DNA of 64,000 nt from Sordaria brevicollis. Lineage: Eukaryota; Ascomycota; Sordariomycetes; Sordariales; Sordariaceae. Of this stretch, positions 12,808 through 24,322 are shown piece after piece. Each line of letters begins with the position of its first letter. Positions within the stretch are counted from its first letter, which is position 1. The stretch spans positions 2,914,001 to 2,978,000 of the forward strand of contig JAUTDP010000004.1 in assembly GCA_033439795.1 (NCBI GenBank). The letters run 5' to 3'. A program made the translations under genes and the position numbers. Below the pieces are notes generated by a model. The model made no database searches. It saw only the letters and a list, made by a program, of their open reading frames with translations, and was not told where the DNA came from.

Positions 12808-13691
12808 ATGTCTCAAACAGCAACGACATCACAAGGCGGCGCCACCACACTCGTCGCCGAAGACGAAGAAGAAAATGGCACTTACACTAATAACAGAGGA
12901 CTGTGTTCATGCTGTGTGAATCCTTCATCACTGCTGAAGCCCATCGACCTCTCCGAAAGCCGCGATCGCAATGGATTCGGTCTTTTGGACGAGACTGAAA
13001 ACACATTTTGTCTCTGGCCGCTTTTCGGTCCTTTGTTGTTCGAAAATGAGAGTAGTGATTGTAGAGATCACTGCGCGAATGAGAGGAGTACGTCTGGTCT
13101 TCAGCTGGAATCTTGTTTGTTTTCTTGTTTGAGGGGGAAAGGCCTGAAACATTTGATTGATGCCAATGCTAACAAAAGATTGCAGCCTTCCTTTCCTTCC
13201 TGCGATTATCCATTTACATGGCCATTGTCTCCGTCGCCATAGTCCTCTCGTTCCACCTTCGCAAGGCAGCTAGCGATCTGGAATTGCGCATGGCAAAGCC
13301 GTTGGGCATCATATTCTGGGGACTAAGTGTATGTTGTCTCGGTGTTGGAGTCGCTAATTACATCCGTACGTCGTGGTTGCTTTTGAGTGCCTTATTTCCC
13401 AATAAGATCTAGAATTGCAAAAGCTAACGTGAAGTAAATTGTCGGTGAGACATCAGAAACCGTAAACAAGTTTAGTCGCAGAACGGCAATTGTGCAAACA
13501 GGTTGGCGAACACAGATTGTAAGTAGGATGGCTCGTTCTTCGACCCATCGGTTGTAATCGTTACCTTTACTAATCGAGTGTGATGTGAACAGATTATGGG
13601 TGTCATAGCGCTTTCCATAGTTGGGGCTTGTATTACGCTTTTGGTTGTGAACAGGATTGGAGAGCAGGCTGTGATGAGTAGGTCACGGTAG
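12808..13691 (+). CDS. DUF202 domain membrane protein
   Basis: Exons are 12808-13087, 13186-13365, 13457-13518 and 13593-13691, giving 206 aa. Donors are GTACGT, GTACGT and GTAAGT; acceptors are GCAG, TCAG and ACAG. About 85 polar residues come first, including a Cys cluster LCSCC. The DUF202 signature CANERTFLSFLRLSIYMA begins near residue 89. Three hydrophobic segments follow: MAIVSVAIVLSF, LGIIFWGLSVCCLGVGVANYI and IMGVIALSIVGACITLLVV. DUF202 also forms the membrane part of fungal vacuolar transporter chaperone proteins, but no SPX or polyphosphate polymerase domain is present here. The role is unknown. The short exons agree with each other in frame and with the family pattern. Confidence 0.87.
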
Positions 13692-13855
13692 ATGATGGAC
13701 ATGACTGTGATGAAATTTATGTGGAAATATCACCTCACGAACAAAGGAATCAAGGACAATTGAGACCAGACAACAAAGTGGGGTTCAAAAACAACAATAG
13801 TTGGCAAAGACAAGGGGAAAATTGAAGGGAAAAAGTAACTGGGAACTACAAAATT

Positions 13856-13862
13856 AAAAAAA
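13856..13862 (-). terminator. Pol III terminator of the 5S rRNA gene
   Basis: A run of seven T on the transcribed orientation, just after the 3' end of the 5S gene, as expected for RNA polymerase III. Confidence 0.8.
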
Positions 13863-13863
13863 C

Positions 13864-13983
13864 AACATACAACACCAGGGATTCGCTGGTCGTCACCGAC
13901 CCAACTACTAGTCTGGCCCTCACTGGCTTATCTATGGGAGAGCGGACGGGATCCCGAGTTTTCCAGTGGGTATGGTCGTATGT
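13864..13983 (-). rRNA. 5S ribosomal RNA
   Basis: Read on the minus strand, the gene begins ACATACGACCATACCCACTG and ends GTGTTGTATGTT, 120 nt in all. The terminal helix pairs ACATAC with GTATGT. Internal landmarks CGGGATCCCGTCCGCTCTCC and GTTGGGTCGGTGACGACC match the Neurospora 5S as I remember it. A T7 terminator follows and a TATA-like element precedes it. Neurospora 5S genes are dispersed singly rather than clustered, which suits this isolated copy between protein genes. There is no sign of RIP, so it is probably functional. Confidence 0.97.
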
Positions 13984-14008
13984 GGGTGGTTTTGTTGGTT
14001 TGAGAGAC

Positions 14009-14014
14009 TATAAA
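14009..14014 (-). promoter_or_regulatory. TATA-like element upstream of 5S rRNA
   Basis: TTTATA on the minus strand, 26-31 nt before the 5S start. Neurospora 5S genes are known to need an upstream TATA-type element at about this distance. Confidence 0.7.
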
Positions 14015-14187
14015 GGTTAGATTAGGTATGCACAGGTCGTGGCTCAGTATAGATGGTTTACTTAAAGCGAAGGAAGTGGTAACCACATAACACGATATAA
14101 CGGACAAAGAAATATCACCTCGCATCAACATGAAATATTCAAGTCCTTTCCATCTCGCTTAATACATCAGCAGCAAGGCTGACCTCA

Positions 14188-16567
14188 TCACCTATTACAA
14201 AACATGTCTTCCACGTTACCTCCCCTAACTCCATTAGCCAAAATATCACCGTCACTCTCGTCTTCCTCATCACTCTTTTGTTGGTTCAACTTGCCACACC
14301 CCACCGCTCTCCTAAACTCATCCACATACTCCCCAGCTCTCTTATCCACCTCCGCCAAGGTCGTTGTTCTCCCTTCCCAATCCAGCAACGGCATCTCACC
14401 AAAAGGCAAGAGGTTGCCTCCCGATGGTAATCTGTCCAGCAGCAGCCCTGGAGATAGGTTGGTTTCTATTCCTTGCTGCTGGTGGTCACCCTTGTCCTTG
14501 AGATACTCCTCTGGCGCCCGGTAAAGCTCGTTATGAACGGTCGCTAGGTTCCCGGCTGTCTGGGGGCTGGGATAAAGCGTGAAATAGCCGCGGGCGCGGG
14601 CCAGACGGAGGGCGTGTTCGAGCCAGGAGGGGTAGTGTTTGCTTATGTGCTTTTGGGTGAAGAAAGCCACAGCCGGGTTAGAGCTTTGTTGTTGGTGGTG
14701 AAGAAGCTCGACTGATTTGGATACGAGCTGGTGGAGTTCTGTCCACTTTTGGCCGTTGTACAGGATGGCGTTGCTGCCAGGGGTTTGCCAGAGGAAGGGT
14801 GTGTTTTTGTCGTCCGTGGCTGTTCTCTGTTGCTGTTGTTTCTTTTGCCCAGCAGTAGCCTTCTGAGAGGCAGAGGGCGGGTTGAAAGGTTTGAGGGGAT
14901 CGCTAGGGTGGGTTGATGGAAGCTCTAGACTGATACCAAGGAGGCGAGAGTCCCATTGTTGCACGGTAGCGGGGACGGAGTAGCTGTATTCAAGAAGGTT
15001 GTACTTTAGGTCTGTGATCTCAGTTAGCAAGGGCCAAATTTGTCCAAAGCATATCCATTTGGAAAAAGATGTCGTGTTCGGCGACTTACAATGATAGAAG
15101 CTACGGGACACCTCGGTATTCGGAGAGAAGACTAAAACATGCGCGTGCTGGTTGGCGGGCCAGAAGGACTCTAAAAATCGCACTGAGCTCTCTTCTTCCG
15201 TCAAGCTCTTACGCGGGATACGGTGACGAAGAGTCAGTTGGGCAACGTGAGTTGGGTTATAGGCCCGAGTAGGCGGCCACTGGAAGTTCTGGAGAAATTG
15301 AGTCGTAGCAGCATCAATGTCATGAGAAAGCTCGATTGTCAAATGTGGTACAGCACAAGCAGTGAAATCCGCTGCCGACAAAGATTTGAGTAGCCGAATA
15401 AGGCTTCCTGAAGTACCGGCTGAGGCATACACCAAGATCTCAACATTGACCTTGTTCCAGGCTTTGAAGGTGGCTGAGGTTAGCTATCGTTATTCCCAAG
15501 ATCAGGCAACAAGCTGTGGTCTTCTCACCTGCTAAAGAAGCACTGTCGAGCTTCGTCATCCAAGCAAGGCGTTTTTGTGCGCCCTCAGGAAGTTCAAGCA
15601 CAGGAAAGCCCTCCTGGGATGCTTGAGCTCTCGCGGCAGGAAGGAAATAATCCGCTTCTTCTCCCGAGGCATCTACAAGTACGGCTTGCGGGTGCATGTA
15701 TACTTGGATATGGTCTGCCAGTCGGGAGTCAGAAATCTATAGATAACAATTTCCATGGGAACGGTTTATAGTTACGGAAAGCGCGAGATATGCCCTTGGA
15801 AAGGCGTAGCTTGGCTGACTCGGTCGATTTGTCTAGACGGGCGTCTATAGTTGGGTCAGCATCATGGGACTTGCTTTTACACTCTTTGCAACAAAACAAA
15901 GCGCGATCATACCGTGAAATATAATCTGGCAAGACTGGTCAATGCCATTGATAGCTTGCAACTCCCCCATATCAATGTCACTTCTGCCCATGAGCGCAAA
16001 ATGCACGTAGCTCCTCAACTCAGTCCCCATTTGACAAGCCATTGGCAGCAGCTTAGCAGCACTCTTAAGACTGGATGCCGCAAACAGGATGTTTTTGTTT
16101 GTGGGAGAGGTCCCTTGCGTCTCATATATGGCTTGTAACGACACGGCGAGATTTGGAAAGGTAATCGGGCCATTGTATCCAACATCCGAAACTGGTTCTG
16201 GGTCGGCTTCAGGAACAAGCTTCGGTTTCGGCTTGACGGTCTCTGGTTTTGTAGGTGGTGTCCAAGGGCGATTAGGATTTAACTTGGGGACACTGGGAGA
16301 GTTCGGGGCATTCGAGGGGTGCTGAGCAGGAACGGGGCGATACACAGGGTGCCGATGGTCTCGGATCGGGTTATCTGTAGGTATGTTGTGTATGAAGATG
16401 TAGACGAAGAAGGCAACGACCACTGCTATAGCAAGGCGCTTCAGCGTCTTACGGGGAGGAACCCGAGCAGTATTCCATTGCGATGATCGGATTGGGGGAA
16501 TCTTGGTCCGCTTGTGGTCGTCGTCTTTCTTTCCAAGTTCTTCGTTCGTCATAAACAAATTGGCCAT
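14188..16567 (-). CDS. Type II membrane protein, fungal glycosyltransferase-2-like
   Basis: Exons in translation order are 15913-16567, 15776-15844, 15529-15714, 15090-15473 and 14188-15011, giving 705 aa. The fourth intron removes an in-frame stretch and rebuilds SRSFYHYLKYNLLEYSYS. The start MANLFMTNEELGKKDDD is followed by one membrane anchor (LAIAVVVAFFVYIFIHNIP, about residues 45-63) and a Pro/Lys-rich stem, the layout of a Golgi type II enzyme. The lumenal part has ISRAFHHIQVYMHPQAVLVDAS and later NVEILVYASAGTSGSLIRLL. I recognise the overall family as fungal proteins named glycosyltransferase 2, mainly from the N terminus and the LKYNLLEY motif. Donor and acceptor sugars are unknown. 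An in-frame upstream ATG at 16633 would add 22 residues and is less likely. Confidence 0.8.
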
Positions 16568-17439
16568 GGCGACGTAGAGCCGGCCGGCAGATGGCCTGTG
16601 TAGCAACGGGCGGCTGGTTTTAAGCTGGCTCAAGTGAGATCAAAACACGCTGCGTGTTGTATGGTCATCGATAAGTAGAAATGCCTCGGATTCGCGATTC
16701 GAAATTAGGTGGTTGATATCTCTCGGCCCCAGTGTTTCGGTGACACTGAGGTCGTCCGCTTCCAGTAGGTATTGCGATTACGCCGCGCAAAAGGCAATAA
16801 CGAGCAACGAGCAACGAGCAACGAGGTCGGCGATGCTTTGTCCCTCAGTTTCGAATCGCGTATTGATGTTTCAGATCCCTGCAGGCTTGCCAGCAATGCG
16901 AATGGGATCCGGTTTCCGTCTGCTTTTGACACTGATGTTGAGATGGAAGAGAGCTTGGAACGCCAAGTAAGTTCACATCGGATTGAAAGATTGATTGACT
17001 TGCGACAACAGTAACAAAACGTGGCTCATGGGTCAATGCAGACGACGGTTCCGCAGTTGCGGCAGTTGCGTCTGTCGATCTCATCCCCACCTGCCAAGAC
17101 AAGCTCAGGGGTCCAAGCAGTTGGGGAAAGACCCACCAGAGCACTTGGAAACCCCCTGTCCGATGCGGAATCAGTGGAGCTCAATGGTTCCCGTCATTGG
17201 GTGGGGCACGGCCATTTTCCATCGCAATTGGAGAAAAGCTCTGGATTTTTTTTCTGCATTCTGCACGTTTCTGCTCTTCCATTATTTTCTGAAGTCCGTT
17301 CACGACAACTACTTATCATCACTGCACAGCTTTCTTTGCCAATCGACCGCCTTCCTAATCATCAAGACCATTATCGCCTTCAAATTACCGACTTTTGACA
17401 TTCTTGACGCATTTATAAACGACTTCCGAATTACACACA
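16568..17439. promoter_or_regulatory. Divergent upstream region of the glycosyltransferase-like gene and syo1
   Basis: 872 bp shared by two genes that start away from each other. A short tandem of AACGAGC-type 7-mers lies at about 16798-16825. No gene or RNA is seen. Confidence 0.5.
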
Positions 17440-19506
17440 ATGGGCAAGTCTCGCAAGAACAGAGTCCGGCCTGGTCGCGCCGACCCTATCGCGAAGCCCG
17501 TGAAGCCCCCTTCCGACCCTGAGCTCGCTGCCTTGCGCGAGAGCCGCATCTTGCCCGTGGTCAAGGATCTACAAAGCCCCGATATCAAGTCTCGCACAGC
17601 TGCTGCCGGTGCTATCGCAAACATCGTCCAGGACACAAAATGCAGGAAGCTGCTGCTCCGCGAACAGATCGTCCCTATCGTCCTTACCGAGACCCTTACC
17701 GACAACAGCATTGACAGCCGCGCCGCCGGTTGGGAGATTCTCAAGGTCCTCGTTCAGGAAGAGGAGAGCGACTTCTGCGTTCACCTATACAGGCTTGACA
17801 TCCTTACTGCCATCGAACATGCCGCCAAGGCCCTCAACGAAACGCTCGCCTCGACCGAGCCACCCTTCGCGAAGCTCACTAAGGGTCAGCAGCGCATTGT
17901 ATGGGATATGAGCAATTCCCTCCTTGTTCTTCTCAACTCTCTCGCCCTTGCCCGCGATGAGATTCTTGAAGCCATTGTCGCCAACTCCACCATCGTTCGC
18001 TTCCTCTTCCGCATTGTAGCTACTGATTCCGTTCCCCAAGAGGCTTTCGAAGAGACCCTCTCCTGCCTCATGACCCTCTCCGAAGACAACCTACCACTCG
18101 GCCAGGCCATTACCGACGACCAAGAAACCCGCTGCTATGACAAACTCCTCGAGCTCGTGGCTGCTGGAGGCCCCCGCTCCGTCTTCGCCTGCGGAGTCCT
18201 TCACAATGTATTCGCGTCACTCCAGTGGCTAGACCACAGTCCAGGCAAGGATGGTGCTTGCGACGCCATGCTTGTTCCAAGCTTATCCAAGGCCTTAGAG
18301 CTCCCTCCCCCAAGCAACAAGACCAATGGCCAGGCTGATAGCTGGGCTCAGATGATGCAGGTCGCTCTTGAGATCGTCGCATCGATAGGAACGGACTTGC
18401 AGACCGCACTGGAAAAGGGTAACCGCCCTGTACCTGGCGCTGCTGCTGCTAAGGATGAAGAGTGGAATGGGTTTGAGGAAAAGGATGACGACGCTATGGA
18501 CGTTGACGAGGGTTCTGGTGACGAGAAGGACGAAGAGGATGATGAGGAGGAGGAGGAGGAAGAGGAAGGGGACGAAGAATCAGACGATGACGAGTTCGAC
18601 GAAGACGACCTGGAAAAGGTTACCGGCATGGACTCTGAAGACGACGGCGAAGGCGACCTCGACGATCTACCCACCCTCCGCGAACTCATCAACAAGGCGA
18701 TTCCCCAGCTTGTCCGACTGACCAACATTGCCGTGGATGATGACAACAGCATAACCATTCAAGGCCACGCCATCAGCGCACTCAACAACATTGCCTGGAC
18801 CATCTCATGCATCGAGTTTTCGGATGGTGAGAACCATAACATTTGGAAGGCGTGGGCGCCCGCTGGCAAGAGAATCTGGCAGCGGACCATCTCCCCCATC
18901 CTTGAAGCCGATGTCGCCGACCTGCAGCTTGCTACCCAAGTGACTAGCCTCGCATGGGCCGTAGCCCGCAGCCTCTGCGGCACCACCCCTCTCGGCAAGA
19001 AGGAGCACCGCAAGTTCATGTCTCTTTACCAGGTGTCCAAGGCTCAACAACAAAACACGATGAACCCCGATACGGACGATAAGAACAAGGAGCAGCCACC
19101 CCAGGAGGATCCCTTCCAGGGCCTTGGCGTCAAGTGCATCGGCGTCCTCGGCGCTCTTGCTCGCGATCCCGCACCTATCGATATCAACCGGGAAGTTGGT
19201 GTCTTCTTGATGACCCTTCTCGGTAGTGCCGGGGAGCCCGGTGTCGCACCTGCGGACATTATCCAGGCGCTAAATGAAGTGTTCGACATCTATGGCGACG
19301 AAGAATACGCGTGCGATACCGAGGTCTTCTGGAAGGATGGCTTCCTCAACCACTTGGAGGAGCTTCAGCCCAGGTTGAAGGCGGTTGCCAAGGGTATCAA
19401 CAAGAGGACCTTTGAGGAGTTGAGGATAAAGGCCGATGAGGCATTGGTCAATCTGGCGAGGTTTGTCCAGTACAAGAAGAAGCATGCTCCCAAGGCGAAG
19501 GAGTAG
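17440..19506 (+). CDS. syo1: Syo1/HEATR3-type symportin for ribosomal proteins L5 and L11
   Basis: A single exon encodes 688 aa. The basic start MGKSRKNRVRPGRADPIAKP is the typical Syo1 nuclear-import (PY-NLS-like) end. ARM/HEAT repeats follow, for example TAAAGAIANIVQDTKCRKLL and WDMSNSLLVLLNSLALARDE. A long acidic loop at residues about 345-410 (DEEDDEEEEEEEEGDEESDD) splits the solenoid, and more helical repeats run to the end at KKKHAPKAKE. In the family, Syo1 carries Rpl5 and Rpl11 together with the kap104 importin into the nucleus and hands them to 5S RNP assembly. Length and layout match the Chaetomium protein. No intron is needed. Confidence 0.93.
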   Translation: MGKSRKNRVRPGRADPIAKPVKPPSDPELAALRESRILPVVKDLQSPDIKSRTAAAGAIANIVQDTKCRKLLLREQIVPIVLTETLTDNSIDSRAAGWEILKVLVQEEESDFCVHLYRLDILTAIEHAAKALNETLASTEPPFAKLTKGQQRIVWDMSNSLLVLLNSLALARDEILEAIVANSTIVRFLFRIVATDSVPQEAFEETLSCLMTLSEDNLPLGQAITDDQETRCYDKLLELVAAGGPRSVFACGVLHNVFASLQWLDHSPGKDGACDAMLVPSLSKALELPPPSNKTNGQADSWAQMMQVALEIVASIGTDLQTALEKGNRPVPGAAAAKDEEWNGFEEKDDDAMDVDEGSGDEKDEEDDEEEEEEEEGDEESDDDEFDEDDLEKVTGMDSEDDGEGDLDDLPTLRELINKAIPQLVRLTNIAVDDDNSITIQGHAISALNNIAWTISCIEFSDGENHNIWKAWAPAGKRIWQRTISPILEADVADLQLATQVTSLAWAVARSLCGTTPLGKKEHRKFMSLYQVSKAQQQNTMNPDTDDKNKEQPPQEDPFQGLGVKCIGVLGALARDPAPIDINREVGVFLMTLLGSAGEPGVAPADIIQALNEVFDIYGDEEYACDTEVFWKDGFLNHLEELQPRLKAVAKGINKRTFEELRIKADEALVNLARFVQYKKKHAPKAKE

Positions 19507-20213
19507 AGTATACCTTCGGCATTTTTGGATTCTTCGTTGTCGATGTATGGTTCAATTCTGCAATACCTATTGTAACAAGGCAGGTACAAATAACCTATGC
19601 ACAGAGGCGGGTTTTGTGCGAAGGGAGACAGGAACAAGCAATTCATGAAGACGAGATCGCAGGAGGGAGGGAAGATACCCGACGTACCGTCAAACTTATG
19701 TGTTCCGATGGAAATGAATAGTGCAAGGCTAAGAATAGAGAAGACCTGTCAATATGAATAGGGTGACCACGGTTCACGCTCATCGCATGTGTGGGACGAC
19801 CAACCAATCTTTGGGGGCATATATCTCGTTGATGATTAGGTGACGTAGAAGACAAAGATACCTGAGAATAGTGACACCTCCTTGGAGGCTTTGGTCAGGT
19901 TCAAGTAACAGGACGTAGTATGCAGACTCACATGTGTTATCTCGCTTTGTCGTAAACCCGTATATGTAGGATGTAAAGGCCCAATTAACACCATGGTCCC
20001 AAAGAAGACGACCAATTCTCAATTCCAACTTTCCGATCGTATAAACTCCCATCCTTCCAGCCGTCGGGTAACGATTCTCCTTCGACCCGATGTAAGGTTC
20101 ATTGTCCATCGTCGACAAACATTACCCTATCAATGCCGTGATAATTGTTGTTGTTCATACCTCAAAATGAGCGAACCATGCAGGTTTCCTCATGTTATTC
20201 TCGGCCAGTTGCT
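19507..20213. other. Convergent 3' region between syo1 and the J-protein gene
   Basis: 707 bp between two stop codons facing each other. Only short random ORFs; nothing else is supported. Confidence 0.5.
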
Positions 20214-21015
20214 TCAACCGATAGGCTTCAACTTCTTTTTCTTTTTCTTGTCCGAGTCTCCAGACTTGCCCTTCTGGAATGCTCTCCAGCTGTCGATCCG
20301 CTGATCCCTTGTCTTCTCCCAGTCCTCCTCATGTTGCCTCTTGCGCTTTCGCTGCTCAGCCTCCTCATCCGCCCTCCTCTGTTCGCGGCCCTCTTCCTGC
20401 ATCTGCGCTTTCAGCTGCCTGCGCCTTCGCTGCTCGTTCTCAATCAGCACAAACTTGGTCTTGTCCTGCCACTTCTTCTCGAACTCGGCCGTCTTCAGCT
20501 CCGGGCTGTCGACGGTCCACTTGTTCTCGCGGATCAGCAGCATGCGCGCGTCGGCGATGGCCTCGTCCAGAGTTTGCCGGTGCTTCTCATCCATCAGCTC
20601 CGTCTGCGCCTTCTTGAGTCTGTCGAAGGCTTCAGGAGCCAGTGGGTTCTTGGTCTTGTCGGGATGGATCAGCAATGACTTTTTGCGGTAGGCGATCTTG
20701 ATATCGGATTCGGTCACGCCTGGCTTCAGCCCAAGGACGGTGTAGGCGTCGAGCCGGAAGGCTTTGAGGATTCGGTCAATTTCAGCATCCTGTTTACGAA
20801 GGATCTATGGTCAGTAATTGTGTAACTAGGCAATTGAAGATCTTCTAGGCTGGTAAGATTAGGCGCTGTTGTCGTTGTGATGGTGGTGCTTGGTGACTTG
20901 CCTTTTCCCACTCTTTGGCTTCGGATTCCAGCACTTCAAGCGCATCCCGAGTGTCGGCAGGGGCTTCATCTTTGACGTCTTTCACGTCTTTTGCGTCCTT
21001 ATTTTCTGTCGACAT
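20214..21015 (-). CDS. J-domain protein, DNAJC8/Spf31-like
   Basis: Exons are 20902-21015 and 20214-20789, giving 229 aa. The 112-nt intron has the donor AAG|GCAAGT and acceptor CAG, so it is a GC-AG intron; no usable GT lies nearby and reading through meets a stop. The J domain runs from about residue 48 (AFRLDAYTVLGLKPGVTESD) with the HPD triad at 80-82 (LLIHPDKTKNP). The rest is highly charged (RRRRQLKAQMQEEGREQRRA) and ends KKKKKKLKPIG. This small J protein with a charged coiled tail resembles human DNAJC8 and fission yeast Spf31, which associate with the spliceosome. It would stimulate an Hsp70 partner in the nucleus. The spliceosomal role is inferred from the family. Confidence 0.87.
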
Positions 21016-21462
21016 CTCGCGAAATGAGCAAAGTTCGACTGCTGGGGTGTTCTCAATCGAGGTCTGATGCTGTTTTTGGCGGAAAGGGTTCTGGGTAGGG
21101 TTGTCGAAGAGAAAGCCTGGTAATAAAACGGAATGAATTTCCGGGGTAAGTTCAGTGAGGTTCAGTGGCAGTTGCGACTTGCGACACCCAGGAGCGCGCG
21201 AAAGGCGGCCTGGGTGCTGCCAAGACCCTTGGGTGTAATTGATAAGAGCTGATAAGTGATAAGCGTCACATCGGCCCCATTAAAAAGTCGACCATCCAAA
21301 ATTTACGGTGACGGGCAGGCATTGATCGCTACAGTTGACGAGGTCCCCCAAAGACCCCATCCATCCATCATCACCACCATCCCAACCCACCCCCGTCCGC
21401 CTTTGCATCTTCAGGTTGGCGACTTTGTGCTGCAATTGACAGCAACAATACATTCGCCCATC
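21016..21462. promoter_or_regulatory. Divergent promoter between the J-protein gene and dbp10
   Basis: 447 bp between two start codons pointing away from each other, so the two genes share their upstream DNA. No specific site was recognised. Confidence 0.6.
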
Positions 21463-24322
21463 ATGCCTAGACGCGCGGCATCTCCGACACCGTCCGAGAA
21501 CGAGGTCGACATTGCCGGTGCTTTGTTCAACGACGACAGCGACTTCGAAAACAACAGCAGCAAGCACCATACTAAGAAGGGAGGCGTTACGAATGCCGGT
21601 CTCGATCTCGACTTCAACGATCTTCTCGGTAACGGCGATAATGGATTACCTAGCTTTAATGGCGAGGGCGACGATGATGAAGACTTCATCGCTTCCCTCA
21701 CACGAGGCGCGCAGAGGAAGTCTTCCAATATTCAGGGCAAATCGGTCAAGAAGGGTGGAGGCTTCCAGGCAATGGGTGCGTATTCTCTCGTCCCATTATC
21801 AAGTACATGATCATGAAGCAGGCACTGATACTCCACTAGGTCTAAACGCCCATCTCCTCCGAGCGATTACCAGAAAAGGCTTCTCCGTCCCGACACCCAT
21901 TCAACGCAAAGCGATTCCCCTGATCTTGGAAAGGAAGGATGTGGTGGGCATGGCCAGAACCGGTTCGGGAAAGACTGCGGCTTTCGTCATCCCCATGATC
22001 GAGAAGCTGAAGAGCCACAGTCCGCGTGTCGGCGCGAGGGCGCTTATCATGTCTCCCTCGCGTGAACTTGCGCTGCAAACCCTCAAGGTCGTTAAGGAGC
22101 TCGGCAGGGGTACCGATTTGAAGACGGTACTGCTCGTTGGTGGTGACAGCTTGGAAGAGCAGTTCGGCATGATGGCGTCCAACCCCGACATTATCATCGC
22201 TACGCCCGGTCGTTTCCTTCATCTCAAGGTTGAAATGAGCTTGTCCTTGGCCTCCATCAAATACGTCGTCTTCGATGAAGCCGATCGCCTTTTCGAAATG
22301 GGTTTCGCCACCGAGTTGACCGAAATTCTCCACGCCCTCCCTCCTTCCAGGCAGACGCTTCTTTTCTCCGCGACACTTCCATCGTCCTTGGTCGAATTCG
22401 CCAGAGCCGGTCTTCAAGAACCAAGCCTTGTCAGATTGGATGCCGAAACCAAGGTGTCGCCCGATCTCGAGAGTGCTTTCTTTGCCGTGAAGGGCGGCGA
22501 AAAGGAGGGTGCCCTTCTTCACCTTCTCCACGACGTCATCAAGATTCCTCTGGGTCCGCCCGAGGGCACGAAAGAAGAGAGTGATGAGGTGCAGTCGAAG
22601 AAGAGGAAACGCGAGTATAGGCCCAACCCCAAGGAGAAGCCGACGGAATACTCGACCATTGTTTTCACAGCAACAAAGCATCACGTCGAATACATTGCGA
22701 ACTTGCTGAAGCTCGCGGGCTTTGCCGTGTCCTACGTTTACGGTTCACTCGACCAGACGGCCCGTTTGATTCAAGTCGACAACTTCCGTAGGGGAAGAAC
22801 ACATATTCTCGTGGTCACGGATGTTGCCGCCCGTGGTATCGATATGCCTGCTCTTGCCAACGTTATCAACTACGACTTCCCATCTCAGCCCAAGATCTTT
22901 GTCCATCGTGTTGGTCGTACAGCTCGTGCCGGTCAGCGTGGTTGGGCTTATGGTTTGGTCCGTCAGTCAGATCTCCCATATCTACTTGACCTGCAGCTGT
23001 TCTTGGGAAGAAAACTCATTGTCGGTCACGAACAAAAGAACCCATCCTTTGCGGCAGATGTCGTGGTTGGAACACTCAAGAGAGATGGCGTCGATGTCAA
23101 CATCGAGTGGGTTGAGAAGACGCTCAAGGAGAGTGCTGATCTTAAGGCGCTGAAGGGTGTTGCCGCAAAGGCCGAGAAGCTCTACATGAAGACGAGGAAT
23201 TCTGCCTCGAGCCAGAGCGCAAAGAGAGCGCGAGAGGTTGCCCAGTCCAGGGGGTGGACACAGCTTCACCCCTTGTTCGGCGAGGAAGCTGCTGAAGCTC
23301 AGGCGGCTCGTGACGATCTTCTTAACAGGATAAACCGTTTCAAGCCTCAGGAAACCATCTTCGAACTAGGTCCTAAGGGTAAGTCTTCCCGCAACAAGGC
23401 CGCTGAGGTTGTACGAAATATGCGTTCAAGATTCAAGGAGCGCAAGGCCCCCGGCGACGAGGACGACGAGGACGTAGACATGGAAGATGTCGATGGTGAG
23501 GCTAAGCCTGCTGGCGAGGAGACCAATGCATTCGAAGACTTTGAGGACGAGGAAGAGGCGGAAGGCCAGGAGGAAGAGCAGGAAGATCCATATGCCGACG
23601 ACTCGGATTCGGAGATGGAGGTCACAGTATCCAGCAGCATGCATTCGAAGAAGAAGGGTGGTCCAGTCAGCTTCGCAGACCCTGAGATCTTCATGTCTTA
23701 CACGCCCCGCACGACCAGCCTTGCGGAGGAGAAGGCCTACGGTGTTCACTCTGGTGGTTACAGCGGCAACAGCTTCGTCGAGGCCGCTCGCGACGCAACT
23801 ATGGACCTGACCAACGACGAGAGTGCCAAGGGCTTTGGTCTGCCCACGAAGGCCAAGATGCGTTGGGACAAGCGTCACAGCAAGTACGTGGCCGTCGCCA
23901 ACGACGAGGACGGCTCCAAGGGCGCCAAGATGATCCGCGGCGAGTCCGGTGTCAAGATTGCCGCCTCCTTCAAGAGCGGCCGCTTCGATCGCTGGCGCAA
24001 GGACAACCGCCTCGGCAAGCTTCCAACGGTCGGTGAGACGGAGAAATCGCAGCTCATCCGCAACTTTGGCGCCCAGCCCGGACAGCCGCGGTACAAGCAC
24101 AAGATGGAGAAGGCACCCAAGGATGCTGATAAGTTTAGAGACGACTACCACGTCCGCAAGAAGCGCGTTGCCGAGGCCAAGGAGAAGAGAATCGGCAAGT
24201 ACAAGGATGGCGAGGGGAGCAAGAGGGAACTCAAGACTGCCACGGATATCCGCAAGGCGAGGGCGATCGCGGAGAAGAAGAGGGAGAAGAACGCTAGGCC
24301 GGCCAAGAGGCAGAAGAGGTGA
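21463..24322 (+). CDS. dbp10: ATP-dependent DEAD-box RNA helicase Dbp10
   Basis: Exons are 21463-21775 and 21840-24322, giving 931 aa. An acidic N tail of about 100 residues precedes the helicase core. Q motif: [15 protein letters not shown] (118-132). Motif I: ARTGSGKT (143-150). Ia: PSRELALQ. Ib: TPGR. II: DEAD (250-253). III: SAT (281-283). [22 protein letters not shown] (from 460). The C-terminal DBP10CT region is present ([20 protein letters not shown]), followed by a Lys/Arg-rich tail ending RPAKRQKR. Dbp10 acts in the nucleolus on early 60S pre-ribosomes, remodelling 25S rRNA near the peptidyl transferase centre. All catalytic motifs are intact. The acidic stretch near the end of the core is usual for this protein. 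Confidence 0.97.

Noticed and set aside
18348..18758. Ser-rich ORF on the minus strand
   Set aside because: It is the antisense of the acidic Asp/Glu stretch of syo1 and has no independent support.
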